Shown: positions 25,301 to 39,307, counted from the stretch's first letter. The stretch: DNA of 64,000 nt from Drosophila miranda (GCF_003369915.1 NC_046675.1:25916001-25980000); one strand, 5' to 3'. The notes: generated by a model not told the origin, from the sequence alone. Program-made: numbers and translations.

Positions 25301-28300
25301 CAAATTGCCTCAGTTTTGTCCTTATCTGACGATTTAGCTACAACTGTTTAAAAAGTTTTTTAATCCATAAAATCATTCCCTGCTTTATGTCAAAAACCAA
25401 AACCCACTTTTCTCTTTTCTCTATGGTCGTGTAGAGCATTTCAACTTCCTTAATCCCTAAACTCCTCGTATCCCCATATGTTGTGTGTGGTCCATCAAAT
25501 GCTTTTAACTTTTATTTGTTTAATACATTTTTTTGTTCATGTAGGGCTTTTGATTCTATTGTTGTTGCTCCTGCTGCTGCATTTGTTTGCTTGGTCCAAC
25601 AGTCGTTTTGGGACCACGGTCCAAAAAAAGACACAAAAAACGAAGAGGAAACGCCAACAAAAGATGAGAAAAACAAGAAGAAACATTGCAAAATTGTTGG
25701 CAAATATTGAATTTGCAACATATTCGACTCATATGTCACAACGGACGCGGTGGACGCGCAGGACACTCAGTGGGAAGCTGTCGCGAATGAGTAACAAAAG
25801 GTTTCTGTTTACCGGCATTTGCATTTTGTGGGGAGAGAGGCCTGGAGGAACAGAGTCGACCCTTTTGTTGGGAGTAGCCAAAAAAGTGTGTTGACCATCA
25901 GGGCAGCTAGGAATGAAGGCGGTCCCGGACCCCGACAAATATCAAATGCAGCACAGCTGTTGTGCAAATAGTGAGACATTAATTTTAAGTGTTCTGTGTG
26001 TCCTGTTTCACGGCAGGACTGCCCAACCCCCACTCTGTGGGAAGGGTAAATGTTCAAGAAAAGAAAACAACATGTGTGGGAGGAAGTCAGAAGAAGAAAA
26101 TCCATATTTCTATTCCCAATTATACATATGTATATAATCCTGATTCGTATGTGGCTACATTTGTCTGCAATAGCTACGAGTATGTGTTTAATCAAACTTT
26201 AAAAAGTGCCCTACCCCATTTCCACTGGCAGCTCTTTCTCCTCCTTGGCATTTTCCAAGCCTTTTGGAATTACCCTTTTTGGCAAAACAATAAAAATTAA
26301 TTTGTATTTAAATAACATTTGCTATCAACACCGTCACACGCAGGTCCAGCGTTTCCAGCTCTACCACACAACCATTTAAGCACCTTTGTCCGAATAGTAC
26401 AGAGTGGAGCCAAAGAGATGAGAGCCCCCATATCTCCTGCCCCAAGTAACTATAACATTTAAGCGGCTTTGCCCAAACTTGTGAGCCATTTGATAGCTTC
26501 TGGCTGGAAAGGAACTCCACTCCATCTGCATCGAATGTGGAGGATAAATTCTATAAAATAAAATTATTTTTCATTTATGCATACAAAAATAAAATGTCAG
26601 AGTTCTCTTTTCTGCCAGGGCTCTCTTTATTTTTATGGCTGACAACTAGCAAGGTTGAGGCCAGGACGACTAAATCATGTAAAGGATTTACGTTTTATCA
26701 TCTAGCCAGGCCTCAGGCAGCCCTTGTTGGTTTGCTGGTGTCGCCTTTCCAGCAGTTGACAGGAAATTGAAAATTTCCACAACATCAGCGGATACATCAG
26801 AGTCGTGTGTGTCTAAGTGTTTGGGGCTCGAGGATGTGTCAGTGACGCGATTCCCGAGGAGGCCAATAACATTTACGCTAATTTGATAATCTGTTCACGC
26901 ACAAGGGCTGGCCAGACATTTGCATAGCCAAGCAGATGTGTGTCGGATCTAGGGCCAGAGTCCGGGTTCGGGTCCGAGCATAAGAGACGCACCTAATTGG
27001 CTGCAATGGGACCCCAGGGACCTCGGCCAGGGTTTATGGCCTGTTGGGGTATCCCCCTGCTCCTGCTGGACCCTTTTCGTGCATTATCAGCGCGTTATCA
27101 TCGCATTTCCCTTCACTCTCGAGCGAGCCCAGAAACACTTTGGTCTGTGGTCAGCAAGTTTATTATTTTGACTCTTATTTTTACCCCAACCCGCTTATCT
27201 GTTTTCTGTTGGCCAAAAAGCTGTTTTAGCCATGCTCTGTAGCGAATCCGTTTGGGTAATCGCTTTTACACGCTTGACTTCAGATGAAATTAGCTGCGGG
27301 TTCATTCGGGATTTGTTTGTTTCGCTTTTGGTTTGTGCTCCAAAATAAATTAAATATATTTGAATGTATATATATCTAGTAAGTAGGGTTTTGGGGGTTG
27401 GGAATAAATGCATGTTTCAGGCTAGGTTCTAGCCGGTTCTATTCTTTCGGTTAACCAAAAATCCATTCAGAAGGTCTATCCAGAACTGAAGCCCACCTTC
27501 GGAGAATCTCAAACATCTAGTTCTCTTTTAGGAAGTTCCCCTCAAAGCCATCCTTTCCTCTCCTGATTTTCACATCCCCTTCTCATTAGGCTGCGACTTC
27601 CACCGCCTCAACATCTGCCCACATAAACGGAAATGTTGGGCCCACCCACTAGTCGTATGCGCAATCTGCTACCCTTCCACACAAAAGCACCCATACGCCC
27701 TGTGGGCTTTTCTATTTTCATACGTTTGAGTGTGTGTGTGTGTGTGTGATGTCCTGGTGTGCGAAAAGATTTATGTATGTTTTCTTTTTCTGTCGGTGAA
27801 CATTTTAACGCCTGCAAATTTGCTAATTAATTAGTTTAAATGCCAAAAGGAGCTCCCAAAAAGGAGCTGCCTTGGAAAATCCGCACGAATATATATGAAA
27901 ATCGAGCTATATAGATAATTTACAGATCTCTTGCGGTAATGAATCCAAACAAACCATTCCTCTTAACCACTTTTGTGGCTGCCTCTTTTAATTAATGCGT
28001 TTATGAGTGCCGTGTCGCCCACAGACGCGTTAAAAAGCGTTTTTACACGCATGTAATTTGTAGGGAATTTGTTGGAACCCTTTTCGCATACTTTTTCGGC
28101 AAAAAAAGGAAAATTAATTTAACGCATGTTTTTCCCGGGTTCCCTGTTATAATGGAATTGATTTAAGGTTATTAATATGAGCACTCTGTGTGGAAAAAAA
28201 GAAAAGAATTCCGGGAGACGCCTAAGTAAATGTTTGTAACTCCTGCCGCCTGCTGCCTACCACTGCCGCACTGCCGTTGGTAACCTTTAACGTCAATTTT

Positions 28301-31300
28301 ATGCAAATTATGTTGTTTCTGTTGGGAAATTTCGAGGAGGTACGAGAGGATGGATGTCTCGCTGGGGCTGGATGCTGCTGCTGCTGCTCCTGTATGTGGT
28401 GGGGGCGTGGCATTTGTGAAACGACGGGGCGTCGCTTGAAAGTTTTTCGGGGATTTTCGGGGGGCGGGGAGTGTGAGTGTTGTTATTGAAGTTCTCTGAG
28501 GTGGCTGACTCTCTCGACTCTCGACTGCCAACTGCCGACGGGCGACTGCTCACTGCTGACTTATTCAATAAGCCAAGTTGAAGTATGCTCCATTATATAT
28601 TTGTTGGCTCTGCGGTTGTGGCTGCTTAAGCAAATACCGTGTATGCAAAAAGTGCAAATAATAATAATAAAGAGTACTTATTGTTTGATTTATGTGTCTG
28701 TGTGTGCACAATGCTGCAAGGATGCCGCAGGATGAGCTATGTTCTATGGTCCAATGATGGAATGAATGTATTACCTTCTTGAAGCTGAGTCTGAAGTTTG
28801 TCGTGCAATTGGCTATTGCTAGATTTAATTGAGTTATTGATATCATATAGCCACGAGTACATAGTGAAGGAAGTCATTAAACCAATTTGGTAACAAATAA
28901 AAAAATACAGCAAAGATAATTAATGGCATTATGATCCTTTGATATTTTTACCATGGAATAGAGGCTCCTCTCGGATCTTAGAGCTTCTTAATGTGGTCTC
29001 AGATATAGTTGTAATATAGTTTCCACCATTCATTGGGATAAAAGTAAACCTGCTCCAGAACTATATAATTTCTCAATTCTTGAAACCATGTTTCTTGTCC
29101 ACGTTCTGTATCATCTTCTGTTCCACTTCGTTGTAATCTACCCATATCAAGGTGTGAACATTATCCCAAAAAAGAAACATCTCTCATAACTCATCGAAGT
29201 CCCACCAACCCAACTCCAATTTCAACTGCTTAGTTTTGAATCCCTCTCCAACCCCAGCTAATCCCGCGCCATCAGTTTCCGCCTGAACACAAAGCAGCCC
29301 CCGATAAAGTCACCTTTATTTGTCAGTCTTAGTCTTAGGCTCCCCCGAGTCGACTGTCAGGTCCACTTCACGCCGCGGCAGGGCACGTTCCATTCCACAC
29401 AATCCTGAGTCCTGAATCCTGAAGCGTTAAACCGCACACACCTATCACGATGATGACGATGTTTTTCTTGTTGCTGTTTTGCCGTCACCTCCTGGCAGCC
29501 ATCGAGGGGGTGGTACGAGTACTACCCGAGTGCAGGAGGGTGCGGATGGCTAAGTGAGCCATTTATCTTCCCGGGGAACCTCAAGCGCGACACAACAGCA
29601 ACAATCACTTCCTACAGGCGTCATCCAATCCTCAATAATGCCGCTTTCGAAATAAAACGATTTATATGCCACAAAAACAACAGAAACAGGAACAACCCAC
29701 AGCATACGTACACAGGCATTAAAAAGGAATTTATTTTTAGTAGTTTGTAACTAGAAAATATTAATTTGTAACCAATATTTTAAACGCAGGACCTCCTGTC
29801 TTAAATTTAATTACAAATTTGGATCACTGTTATTGTTTTTTTTTTGTAGTATATTTATAGAAGATGAGATACTAGATATTCGTTTTATCCGTAGATTAAT
29901 GGAAGATACAAGCAATAAATTGGTTGTAAATTGTTTTAATTATTCAGGGATACTTTTTTATTTGATTCTATTTGCGTTTTGTTAACTGAATATTGGAAAA
30001 ATGAAAAGCATCTAAAATCCTCCATATAAGTAGGAATAACGGATAATATGTAAATTTCTTCGCATATTTTTTCGCCCAGTGTAGCATCAACTACAGAAAG
30101 AATCGCAGTCCCATATTCCTCTACCGTTTCCCATTTCCCATTCGGCCTTATCCCGAAGCAACATCAATTGAACAGCCGCAGCAGCAGCAGCAACAACAAG
30201 CAGTAAATGAAACCCCTCGAAAAAATGTAGCTGGGGAAAAAAAGACTGAAGTAAAATCGAAGATTGCTATCTTTGACGGCTTGTTTTCCTGCCCATCCTG
30301 CCCAGGTTTTGTGGGCGGGGCAGCTATTATGTATTGGCGTTGAAACAATTTGAACAACAGTCGTCGAAGTAGATGTCGATGTCGAGGTCGAAAAGGAGAA
30401 CCAAAAAACAAATGAAAGGAAGTCGTTTAAAAGTACAAACGGACATTATTTATCGCTCAAACCATTTAGCCGCAGAAACTACCCGAAAGAAGCATTCGAA
30501 AAATACGAACAACTCCACAACCACTCCGCCCACTCCGCCCACTTGTTTTTGTTGTTGTTGTGTCTACTTAGTTGTAATAAATGGAAAAACCCCAGATAGG
30601 GAGATGGGCGATGGGTCCTGGTCCTGGCCACAATGCGTTGCATATAATTTCTATCCGTTTCTGGGGATAGCAATTGGATTTTAGCAGCAGCTACTAAGGG
30701 CGGATGGGGAATCGATTGATTTCTGCTTGTTCGAGCGGTTTTCTATAAGAAGCAAGTAATCTACAGTTGTCATTAAATGGTGGAACGTGGCCAGGATGGT
30801 CAGGGTGGAATAGGAAGTGCGTGGTGGAAGTTGGTCGAGATGAGTTTCTGTTGAAAGTGGCAGGATGGGAAAGGAAATGAGTGGAGTGGATTGAACAACC
30901 TCTAAGTTGTGGCTTCTTTTGGTGGGGCAAAAAAACAGATGAAGTCAAAATTAATGAAATGTCGAAAGGGTAAACGGATAGGATGGCCCTTGGTATGATT
31001 TAGGGTCCATCATATCTTCCATGCACTCGATTTCTTCACTAAAGTATACTCTGACGATAGAAACAGATTAAGTGATCATATTAAGAACACTAAATTTTCC
31101 GGGTCTAACTATATCTGGTTAATCAAGGGAGCATCAGCTCCCTTCCATTCTTGAAATGAATCCATAACCAGTGCATATGTTGCCGCCCCCTTTGTACGAG
31201 AATTAGCATCAACTCCTCTCCTTCTTCATCACTCACTACCCGTGTGTCATATGAAACCGCGTCGTCGAACCCCCACCCAATGCCCTCCTGCCTACCCTCA

Positions 31301-33607
31301 AGCCCAGTGTGTCCAGCAGACATAGGCAGATATGGAAAGATGGTGTGTATGAAGGGGAGTGAAAGCTAGCCGCAGGCATCTTATCGCCTTAAACCACTTT
31401 AGTGTCAGTCCTGCTGACAGCGGTCCGGCCTCAAAAACAGAGAGTGGGAATGGGTCTAGGACTAGGGACTGCCACTGCCATTGCCACTGCGACTCGTGAA
31501 CATTGTCGCCTTTTTTTGTGTGTGCTGGGTGCTGGGCATCCCGCAGTATACTCCGGGGAAAGCAGACTGGACTGGATGTTGTCTCTTAACATGGCCAGTG
31601 GTCTTGTCGACATTGCGATAACAAATACAAAAAAAAAAATAGAATGAAACGAGGAAAAATAAAACGCCAACGAGGAATTTTACGCTCTTGGCCATAATGA
31701 GGGTGATTTTCGTATTTGTGGTAGATTTGTCCACTTAGCAGGAATGACCACGAGACCAGGAGGGGGGTGGTGGACTTGGGCCTGGGATGCTGTTGCAATT
31801 TGCTGGCCTGTTGCGGGCGTTAAGGCAAATCATTTGTACATTTTCACAGTGGATTATGGTCTGCCTGCCCCCCTGGACCCTGTTTCTTGATTTCTGATGA
31901 TAATGCTCATAATTTGTGAGGCCTAGCCTGCATATATTCCTCCTGTTTGCTGTGTTTTTCGTTGCCTACTTTTTTGGGCATGATATATGCGCCAGCATGC
32001 TTGACAATGATTTGTGCTAATGAGAGCGAGCCAGGAGACAGGAGACAGGGCCAGGGAATATCCTCATCGAGGATTACTCTAAAACCCGAAACCAAAGTCC
32101 GTGTTGAAAAGATTCTTGCATTTAATTGGCATTTTTCTGTGGGCGAAGGAGGAGGGTCAAAGTTTTTTAATAAAGAGTAGCCGCCTAGGAATTTCCCATG
32201 CAAATGAATATCTACCCCCACGACAGTTCAGTTCCGTTCCGTTCCTCTCTTCATTCCGACTCAGTTGATTTTCATTTTCATTTTCATTTTGGCCATTTAG
32301 CCAGCGACCTCAAGTGCGGGTCCGGACCGGCATCCGTCCGGCACCGCCCCTGCCCCGTGTATACACAATTGTCTACGGATTTTCAATATTATTTGGCTGC
32401 GGTCTTCCGATATACAAAAATGCTTCAGTTCAGTCCGCTGCCCCTCGGGCCATCTGCTACCATCATCTTGGGTTCATTGTGGGTGTGAAATTGTGGAAAA
32501 CTGACTGACTGCGACTGTCAGCGGGCACTGAATACATTCATTGTAACCGATTTCAATTGGGCATTTTATTTTATATTTGAATTTTAAAATTCCTTCCGCT
32601 CCGGCAAAAGGGCGACAGGCGACAGGAAAATGGACAATTTGTGTTTGTGGCAATTGATTGGCAAATACTGTCCGGCCAAATGAAAAGGTTTTCTGATTAA
32701 TACGCACTGACAGCAAGTCAGGGTAGAATAAAAATGGAAGCGAAATATTTGCACATCGTTGAGAATCCTGGGAAGTACTTTACTTTAAATACGGTTTGAG
32801 GTGGGCAGGGAAGAAGCAGTTGAACAAATGGGAAAAAAACAATAGAAGTTAGAAATTAGTTTACAAAACAGTAAGGAACATTTTTTAAAATAGCTTCAAA
32901 ACTGAACTTTCGCATTGAAACATACGGGCGGACAGGACCAAATAGACTTTAAAACCAGGTTTGAATCTGGATCCGCGCCGATGAGCATAGTTACATTTTT
33001 CCTGATGCGCAACACGTACCATCTGACAAGCCATGTTCGAATGGGTTCAATGGAAAATACAATGGGGAAATTCTCTGTCCATAGCACCAATCAGCACTTT
33101 CGGATGAGTGGAAACGAAGCGGATGCAGATATATGCTGGAAGTACTTGTTGGCGTGGTCTGCAATTTTCTCTGTGAGTTTCAGTTACGTACCAGCGCGGA
33201 TGTCTCCGTTTCAATGATATTTGTTGATTTCGTTCATCTCGTTCCTCTTGAGATTGATATTCACGCAATTGCGACATGCTCACACGCACATTTACGTTGT
33301 CTTGTTGGTTCGTTCGCCTATTTATAGCTACACGAAATTTGTTATATTATATTATATAATATTATGAGCTCTTCCTGCTGTGCCTTAGAACCTTTTCCCC
33401 AATTTGAATATACCTTCATCAACGGATAAAATAAATAAAAGCCACAGAAACATCCGAAAGATATGCCAAACTTGTGATAAGTATATAAGTAGAGAATAAG
33501 CCTTCCTCTCTAAGATATACATATGTACCTACAATATAATTTGACGATTTTGGATCTATGTACTTTTTTGTATCTAAAAAAACAAGTTGGCTAAGGCCGT
33601 GGCTCTG
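19358..33607. other. 14 kb gene-free noncoding stretch
   Basis: No protein gene, tRNA or delimited repeat could be supported. What can be seen is simple sequence: GATGAT near 20140, CCCAGT repeats near 20490, GGGGAT repeats near 21805, (GT)n at 27730, a GCT run near 28375, a CAG run near 30178 and ATTTTC repeats near 32270. Frames over 100 codons here (24.0-24.5 kb, 25.5 kb, 28.2-28.5 kb) are low-complexity and lack a start context or homology. It may be intronic or regulatory DNA for a gene outside the window. Confidence 0.4.
27730..27748. repeat. (GT)n microsatellite
   Basis: Uninterrupted GT dinucleotides, 19 bases. Confidence 0.8.
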
Positions 33608-33928
33608 CTTTTATACCCGGTACCCAGCCAGCATACATTTAAGCTTATTTTATTTTATGGGAGATTTGTATTGTCGGTTTACATTTATATCATCAGCCAT
33701 TTGATCTCGCCAGCGGGCGCACACTGCACACTTGCGTTGATAGTCTTTGAGAACTAGGCGTGAAACAAGACGGACAGACAGACAGGGCTTTATCGACTCG
33801 TTTATTGATGCTGATCAATAATTCGTATACTCTATGGGGTCGGAAGCGCTTCTCTCTGGGTGCTACACACATCGCCTTTCACCAAAAATAGAATATATCC
33901 TTATAATCTTCATGTACCGAATATAAAA
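33608..33928. mobile_element. INE-1/mini-me-like repeat, shorter copy
   Basis: Shares ordered blocks with the copy at 15.5 kb: TATACCCGGTACCCAG at the left, ATAGTCTTTGAGAACTAGGCG, a GACGGACAGACAGACAG tract, CACACATCGCCTTTCACC, and a right end GTACCGAATATA. It is about 320 bp against 736 bp, so the central part is missing. Confidence 0.6.
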
Positions 33929-34687
33929 GGAACTAAGATCAGTAACTTTGATTTTCTAAAGAAAAACTGTGCTCAAATCGATGTATCAACTACTGGAGCT
34001 GACTAATCCACAACCGATCGAACTTTGCACTTAACTTGGCAGTCTGTGAACTCCTTGGGAGAACCCAACCATAGCTTAACGCATCATTTGAGCGCCTTAA
34101 AGTCGACTAAACTCGTAAAAGAAAAAGTTACTCAATGCCCAACTTGCATGCAAATTACAGGCAATAAAACGTGGCACATCCAATGCTTAGGCGAACTTCT
34201 GCTACAAGAGCCAAAGCAGATTATTCTTTATTGTTTAGACAATGACAGAAACACACGGGCAGGACGAAAGTCCTTGTGGCAATTCTCACATCATGCGATT
34301 GGCATTGAGATTGCGTCTTGGCTTGTAGAAATTCCCAAGGCTGTCATATCGTATGTAAGGACAACAAACACTCCGCCCGACACGAGGGATATGCAAATTT
34401 GTCATCCAACAAACCAAACAGAAAAAACACATATATGTACATAGGAGTGAAGGAGTGAAATAATCATAAAAACGTCAAGCCCAGACAAAGACAATGGCGT
34501 GGGGGAAAACAATCCTGAATTGAATTTTTATCTATTGTATTGGCCATAAAGTCACATTGTCACATGTATAAAATGATTATTGTTTACTCTTAAAATTTCT
34601 CTAGGCATGGCTAGGAGGATATGGCGGAATGTGGATTGTGGTTGTGACTGTGGGCATGGCCATTGGAATGAGTAAAAAGCTGAGTAA
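33929..34687. other. Intergenic, nothing recognised
   Basis: Contains a 139-codon plus-strand frame (34025-34444) with no domain, promoter or splice evidence; I treat it as chance. Confidence 0.35.
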
Positions 34688-34759
34688 GGGCTCAACCGGG
34701 ATTTGAACCCGGGACCTCTCGCACCCAAAGCGAGAATCATACCCCTAGACCATTGAGCC
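34688..34759 (-). tRNA. tRNA-Pro (TGG)
   Basis: Identical to the copy at 18982 (72 bases, anticodon TGG, discriminator C). A T5 tract lies about 16 bases past the 3' end. The next Ala gene is 0.9 kb away, divergently arranged as at 19 kb. Confidence 0.97.
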
Positions 34760-35673
34760 GCACATGATACAATCGGAGCATTTTGCATTTTTCAGCTTCC
34801 AATTTTATCTCAAAGATGCAATGAACCATTTGGATCCAACTAACGGATACATTCGTGGCGTAGCCAACTATTGGATACATCTTTGGCATGCATAATGAGG
34901 CTGCGATTAATGAGGTTGAAATGAGTTGAAATCAACAACCAGTTTCTATCGTTTCTCTTATGTGAGCTGCATTTATGAATAATTCAGTTGGGCTAACTCT
35001 AACCCTTGTGGGCCATACAGTTTCTTCGAGGTGAGAGTGCTAAATGGAACGAAGTTTGATAGCTAGATAAAAAAGATAAAAAAGTCCTGAGAATCGAACA
35101 TTTAAACTTAGATTTAAATATTGATACCATTATATTTGCACCGAGAGTGGAAATTGTAAAAGTTCACATATATTTTACCATTAATATGAGATTAATATTA
35201 GACATAAATATATTTCCTACAAATTGTACTTATATAATAAATTTATTTTATAATGTTTGATACTTACATTTAATATGAACTGCATTAAAAAGAAGTTGTA
35301 ATACATTTATACTTAAATCAAAGTGTGTTATATTTAATTTACGGATGTATTTCTTTTTGTTCTCCCAGTGCATATACATAAGATAATAAGTACTTATTTG
35401 TAACATTTCTTTGAATGTTTAAATCGCAAATTCTACTTTTCAATTGTTTTTATTTCTATTTTATGCCCACATATCAATATTTGTTTTAAGATTTATCTGT
35501 GAACTATCTGAAGTAATATAAACTCTAAAGATGTATTCACAAGATACCTTCACAATGTACAATACTTATATATGTACATACCTCTATGCAAAAAAAGGGT
35601 TAATTTTCATCAAATGTATGTTTCGTTGGTAGTTTTTTCTATTGAAGGCCTCGAAATTGCCGAAATCTACGAA
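34760..35673. other. Intergenic, nothing recognised
   Basis: Very AT-rich between the Pro and Ala tRNA genes. No feature found. Confidence 0.4.
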
Positions 35674-35746
35674 GGGGATGTAGCTCAGATGGTAGAGCGC
35701 TCGCTTAGCATGTGAGAGGTACGGGGATCGATGCCCCGCATCTCCA
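35674..35746 (+). tRNA. tRNA-Ala (AGC)
   Basis: Full identical copy with TTTTTT starting seven bases past the 3' end. Confidence 0.97.
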
Positions 35747-36378
35747 GCAGGATATTTTTTATTATTTAAAGTAACATTTAATTTTCGCATTTTTATTCCT
35801 TTTCAATTAAACTTACCCTCATCAGAGCATTGCTGATATATTGACTTTTAATCGCTGCAGCCGGGGGTTCCATAATTTTTCACAGCACGCCATCTGACTC
35901 ATCAGATTTTTTCTTTGTCTCTGGGCTCTTTCTGGGCATGCTTTTAATTTAATTTGAAAAGTTTTGCATGCCCATTTGGCACATTTAACCCCTTCGCTGG
36001 GGACCAAGCTGAAATAGACGAAAAAATAAAAAGAAATATCATAAATAATGATGATAACGTCCAAAGTTTCCGAGGGCATGGCTATGGCACAAATAGCCAC
36101 ACCCAAGAACCCACCCACCCCAAATACAATTATCTGGACGGCGGGCAAAGCAAGGACCGAGAAGAAAAATATGACAATTAGGCGCGTAAACTAATTGAGG
36201 CTGGCAGCAGGAAATTTGAGGGATTGGAAAGGGTGCGGAGGCTAAAATTTTAAATTTGAATTAAGGAGAAAAAGCTGAACGATACCAAAAAGAAAGAGAA
36301 CCATTTCAAATTGATCTACAAACTTAACATGGAAAATATGTTAATAAATTCATTTTATTACAGCTAATAATGGAACAA

Positions 36379-37167
36379 TCAAACAATTTTCTCTAGCTCA
36401 GTGGTATAGGATAAATTATGTGTAGCTATATCGTTGGCCGGAACCTCATCCTTGGGCTTGATGTTCAATGCGGCATAATCGTAGTTCCCCTGAGCATCCA
36501 GGGTCCAGTGGCGGCGTTCGACCAACTCCAGAAGCTCCTTTCCGCCTGCACGAAGGCCCAGACGCTGTGCCGCCTGCTTGGGGGTCATTTTCAGGTAGGA
36601 CTTCTCGATGCAGGAGGCAATCTCCTCGCGGGCCGTGTGCACCAGCATGTCCATGAAGTTGCCATAGATCTCCGAGGGCATGGACTACTTGGCCTCCAGT
36701 ATTTTGTTGTAGCGTCCCTCCATGAAGTAGTTCTCGAGGGCCAGCACGGGCATGATGAAGCGATCCTGGAGCAGCAGGGCCGACGGCAGTCGCTCGAGTG
36801 CGATGTGGAAGTCGGCAATGCGATTTGTGGCCAGCATATAGAGCAGGCTCAGACCAATCATCTTGTGCATCTCCTGTGAGGGTTCCAGGAACTTGTCGTA
36901 GTCGTAGTAGTACATTTTCAGCTGCGCCATGTACCGCTCAAAGGCGGCGTAGTCCTTGACGGTGATGCTGTGCTCCACTGCGATCTCCAGCACATCGCGG
37001 GACCTCACCAGTTGATCCTTCTGCTGGGGGTTGGACTTTGACATCTCATGGGGCATCAAAAATCCTCCAAGAATCTCCAGCTTGAAAATGCCCAAAAGTT
37101 GACCACAGCGCAGAAGATTCGGGGCTCGTTTGCTCCATTCCTTTATATCTTTGTATAGATTGGACAT
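36379..37167 (-). pseudogene. Rpn12 (26S proteasome lid subunit) paralogue with one in-frame TAG
   Basis: The frame aligns end to end with Rpn12/PSMD8, the proteasome lid subunit with a PCI-type C-terminal region. It starts MSNLYKDIKEWSKRAPNL and includes LARDVLEI-like RSRDVLEIAVEHS, AFERYMAQLK, the run MEGRYNKILEAK, then EEIASCIEKSY, and ends LEKIV (human LEMIV). Codon 161 is TAG (36685-36687), directly after AK in MEGRYNKILEAK; the remaining 101 codons stay in frame without other damage. The TAG could be a single CAG-to-TAG change. The gene is intronless over 263 codons and has AATAAA about 20 bases past the final stop (36354-36359). It is therefore a recent pseudogene, a truncated protein, a readthrough gene or a sequence error. 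The 160-residue product would lack the C-terminal domain that binds the rest of the lid. Confidence 0.8.
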
Positions 37168-39234
37168 GATGCTTTCTTCTGTATAAAGTAATTTGGTTTA
37201 AGAATCTTCAACCTTAAGACACAGAAAATATGGAAATCAGATCTGACTTTGGCAGTTGGGAGCACAGTTTTGCCCAACGAGTAATTTTCCAGTAATTTTT
37301 GTAATTTAGTTCGACTTTGACGACTGAAAAGAGTCTGAATGAATTGATTTTGCTCTCTTAATAAATTTGAAAGTGTATGCTAGGCCTACTTTGATTTCAC
37401 ATTTTCTTCATCTTGAAAAAAGTGTCAAAAACCTGTAACGAGGTAAAAAAGTTATCCTCAAGGTGTAATACATTAAATCTTACCAGATGTTTATTTTTAC
37501 TATATTTCATTTTTAAAGCCTTCTCCCTGCCCTTACTTTTCCTCTTCTTCGGCACCTTTTGGGCTCTTTTCCTCTTTAGATTATTTTTTATTGTTGGCCT
37601 GGCTCAAGTTTGTGGCTCAATATAAATCACAAAACTGTAGCCATTCAAGATTTATGAGCTGCTAAATATGCTGGCGAGGGTGGGTCGTGGCTTGGACATT
37701 TTAGCCAAAAAACTTTGTCCACATATCAAACTTTAAAACGCAATTATCATATATGTATCTACGAGTGCAAATGTATCTGTTTGTGAGCTTTTGTACCCTG
37801 TATGTGTCGGTCTTCGTCTGTGTTGTCTTTTACTTGCTCGGATAAACAAAACAAGGTCCTAAATAAACAAAACGAGAAAAAGAATCACCAGAAAATGAGT
37901 AAAAAGTTGCGCCAGACAAAAATACCATTTGATTTTAATTGAAAAATAGCAACAAGAAAGTACTATCAAACAACCCCCTGAATATGGAAAACAAAAGGTG
38001 CTGAGTGATGGAATATAGTTGATAGTATCTGTCTAGATGTATTAATCGATGAAGTGTTAATGAAGGATGAAGGGAAGATGGTATTTTAGATATCTTGATA
38101 TGCACAGATACTTGATATACACACATATGTAAATAATGAATAAGCCCCCTCAGAACTAAGTCCATCATATACAGTCATTGGTTCCAGTCTTTCTGATCTT
38201 TCAAGAAAGATGTCCTGATAAATGGAATCCTACTAAACTCAACTCCAACCCTCGAGGGAAATACTCGCATGGGCTTTGAAACCAAACAAGCTATTACAAT
38301 TTTTTAGCGATAGATTTGAAAAACAATTAAAGAGCGGATACAAAAACTTCTACTTAGAAACAGGACACAATGGATATATCGAAGGTGGATTAAATATATA
38401 GATACATCCACAAGCAATACCTTTCAAGAAATCCTTGTCACTGCCCTAGAATTGTACCTCAAATTGTACTTTCTCGCTTTTACCTTGAACTAAGCTTATG
38501 AAAATTATTCCAATTAATGACACACACCTTGCTCCTTCTTTCTCATCCTGGCAGAATCTCTCTCCCAACCGCACTTAAAATGCCATTAACAAAAGCACAA
38601 ACAATTTTTACACTCCTCGTGCCAAGAAGAGCAGCCCAAAGCAAACAAGAACCAACTACTAGTACCAAAACAAAAAAAGTAAAGAGCAGGAGGAACAACA
38701 ACTACAATAGAAACCTACAGGAATTTCCTTTTTATTTATTTTTTCAACAACTTTTTACCTTTTTTCCCCAACTCATTTTCAAGTGTTTCCACTTAGTTTG
38801 GTGTTGTTGATGTTGTTGCTGCTTCTTTTGAGGGGAAAACCATTAGAAAAGGGCAACTGGGAGACGAGACCCGTACTCCCAGGAGCAGCTTGGTCTTGGG
38901 TCCCGGAATCTTGATGGGGTTAGGCATTGTTTTTGTTGACTTAAGTCAACAAGGTCGAGGGTTAATGAAAGTTGGCTTGAAAGCTTTGGTGTTGGTTCAC
39001 GGTTTGCTGCTTAAGTTGTTCCCAATACTTTCGAGGGTGATTGTGGCAAAGGACAGCAGAAGGAATATATGGAGGTACTTTGATCAATTGTGGTAGAACG
39101 CTGCTTGCTTTGCCTTTATATTTGTATCTATATTTAGTAGCTCTTGCTCTCTATTTCAAGCAATCTTATTATTTCAATTGTCCCCCATCGAAGACCCCCA
39201 TAAGTTGCCTTTCGGCAAGGCAGTGTCTATCGCA
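37168..39234. other. Intergenic, no supported gene
   Basis: AT-rich, with several hydrophobic low-complexity frames of no apparent significance. Confidence 0.35.
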
Positions 39235-39307
39235 GTTTCTGTGGTGTAGTGGTTATCACATCCGCTTTACACGCGGAAGGCCCCCGGTTCAATCCCGGGC
39301 GGAAACA
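39235..39307 (+). tRNA. tRNA-Val (TAC)
   Basis: A 73-base cloverleaf. The acceptor stem is GTTTCTG/CGGAAAC, the anticodon stem TCCGC/GCGGA encloses loop TTTACAC with anticodon TAC, the T arm is CCCGG TTCAATC CCGGG and the discriminator is A. A T-rich tract follows. It is the only Val-TAC gene in the window and lies just past the 3' end of the DRC5 gene. Confidence 0.95.

Noticed and set aside
34025-34444. 139-codon plus-strand frame
   Set aside because: No homology, start context or neighbouring splice sites.
36418-36879. 153-codon plus-strand frame
   Set aside because: It is antisense to the Rpn12 paralogue, which has clear family similarity.
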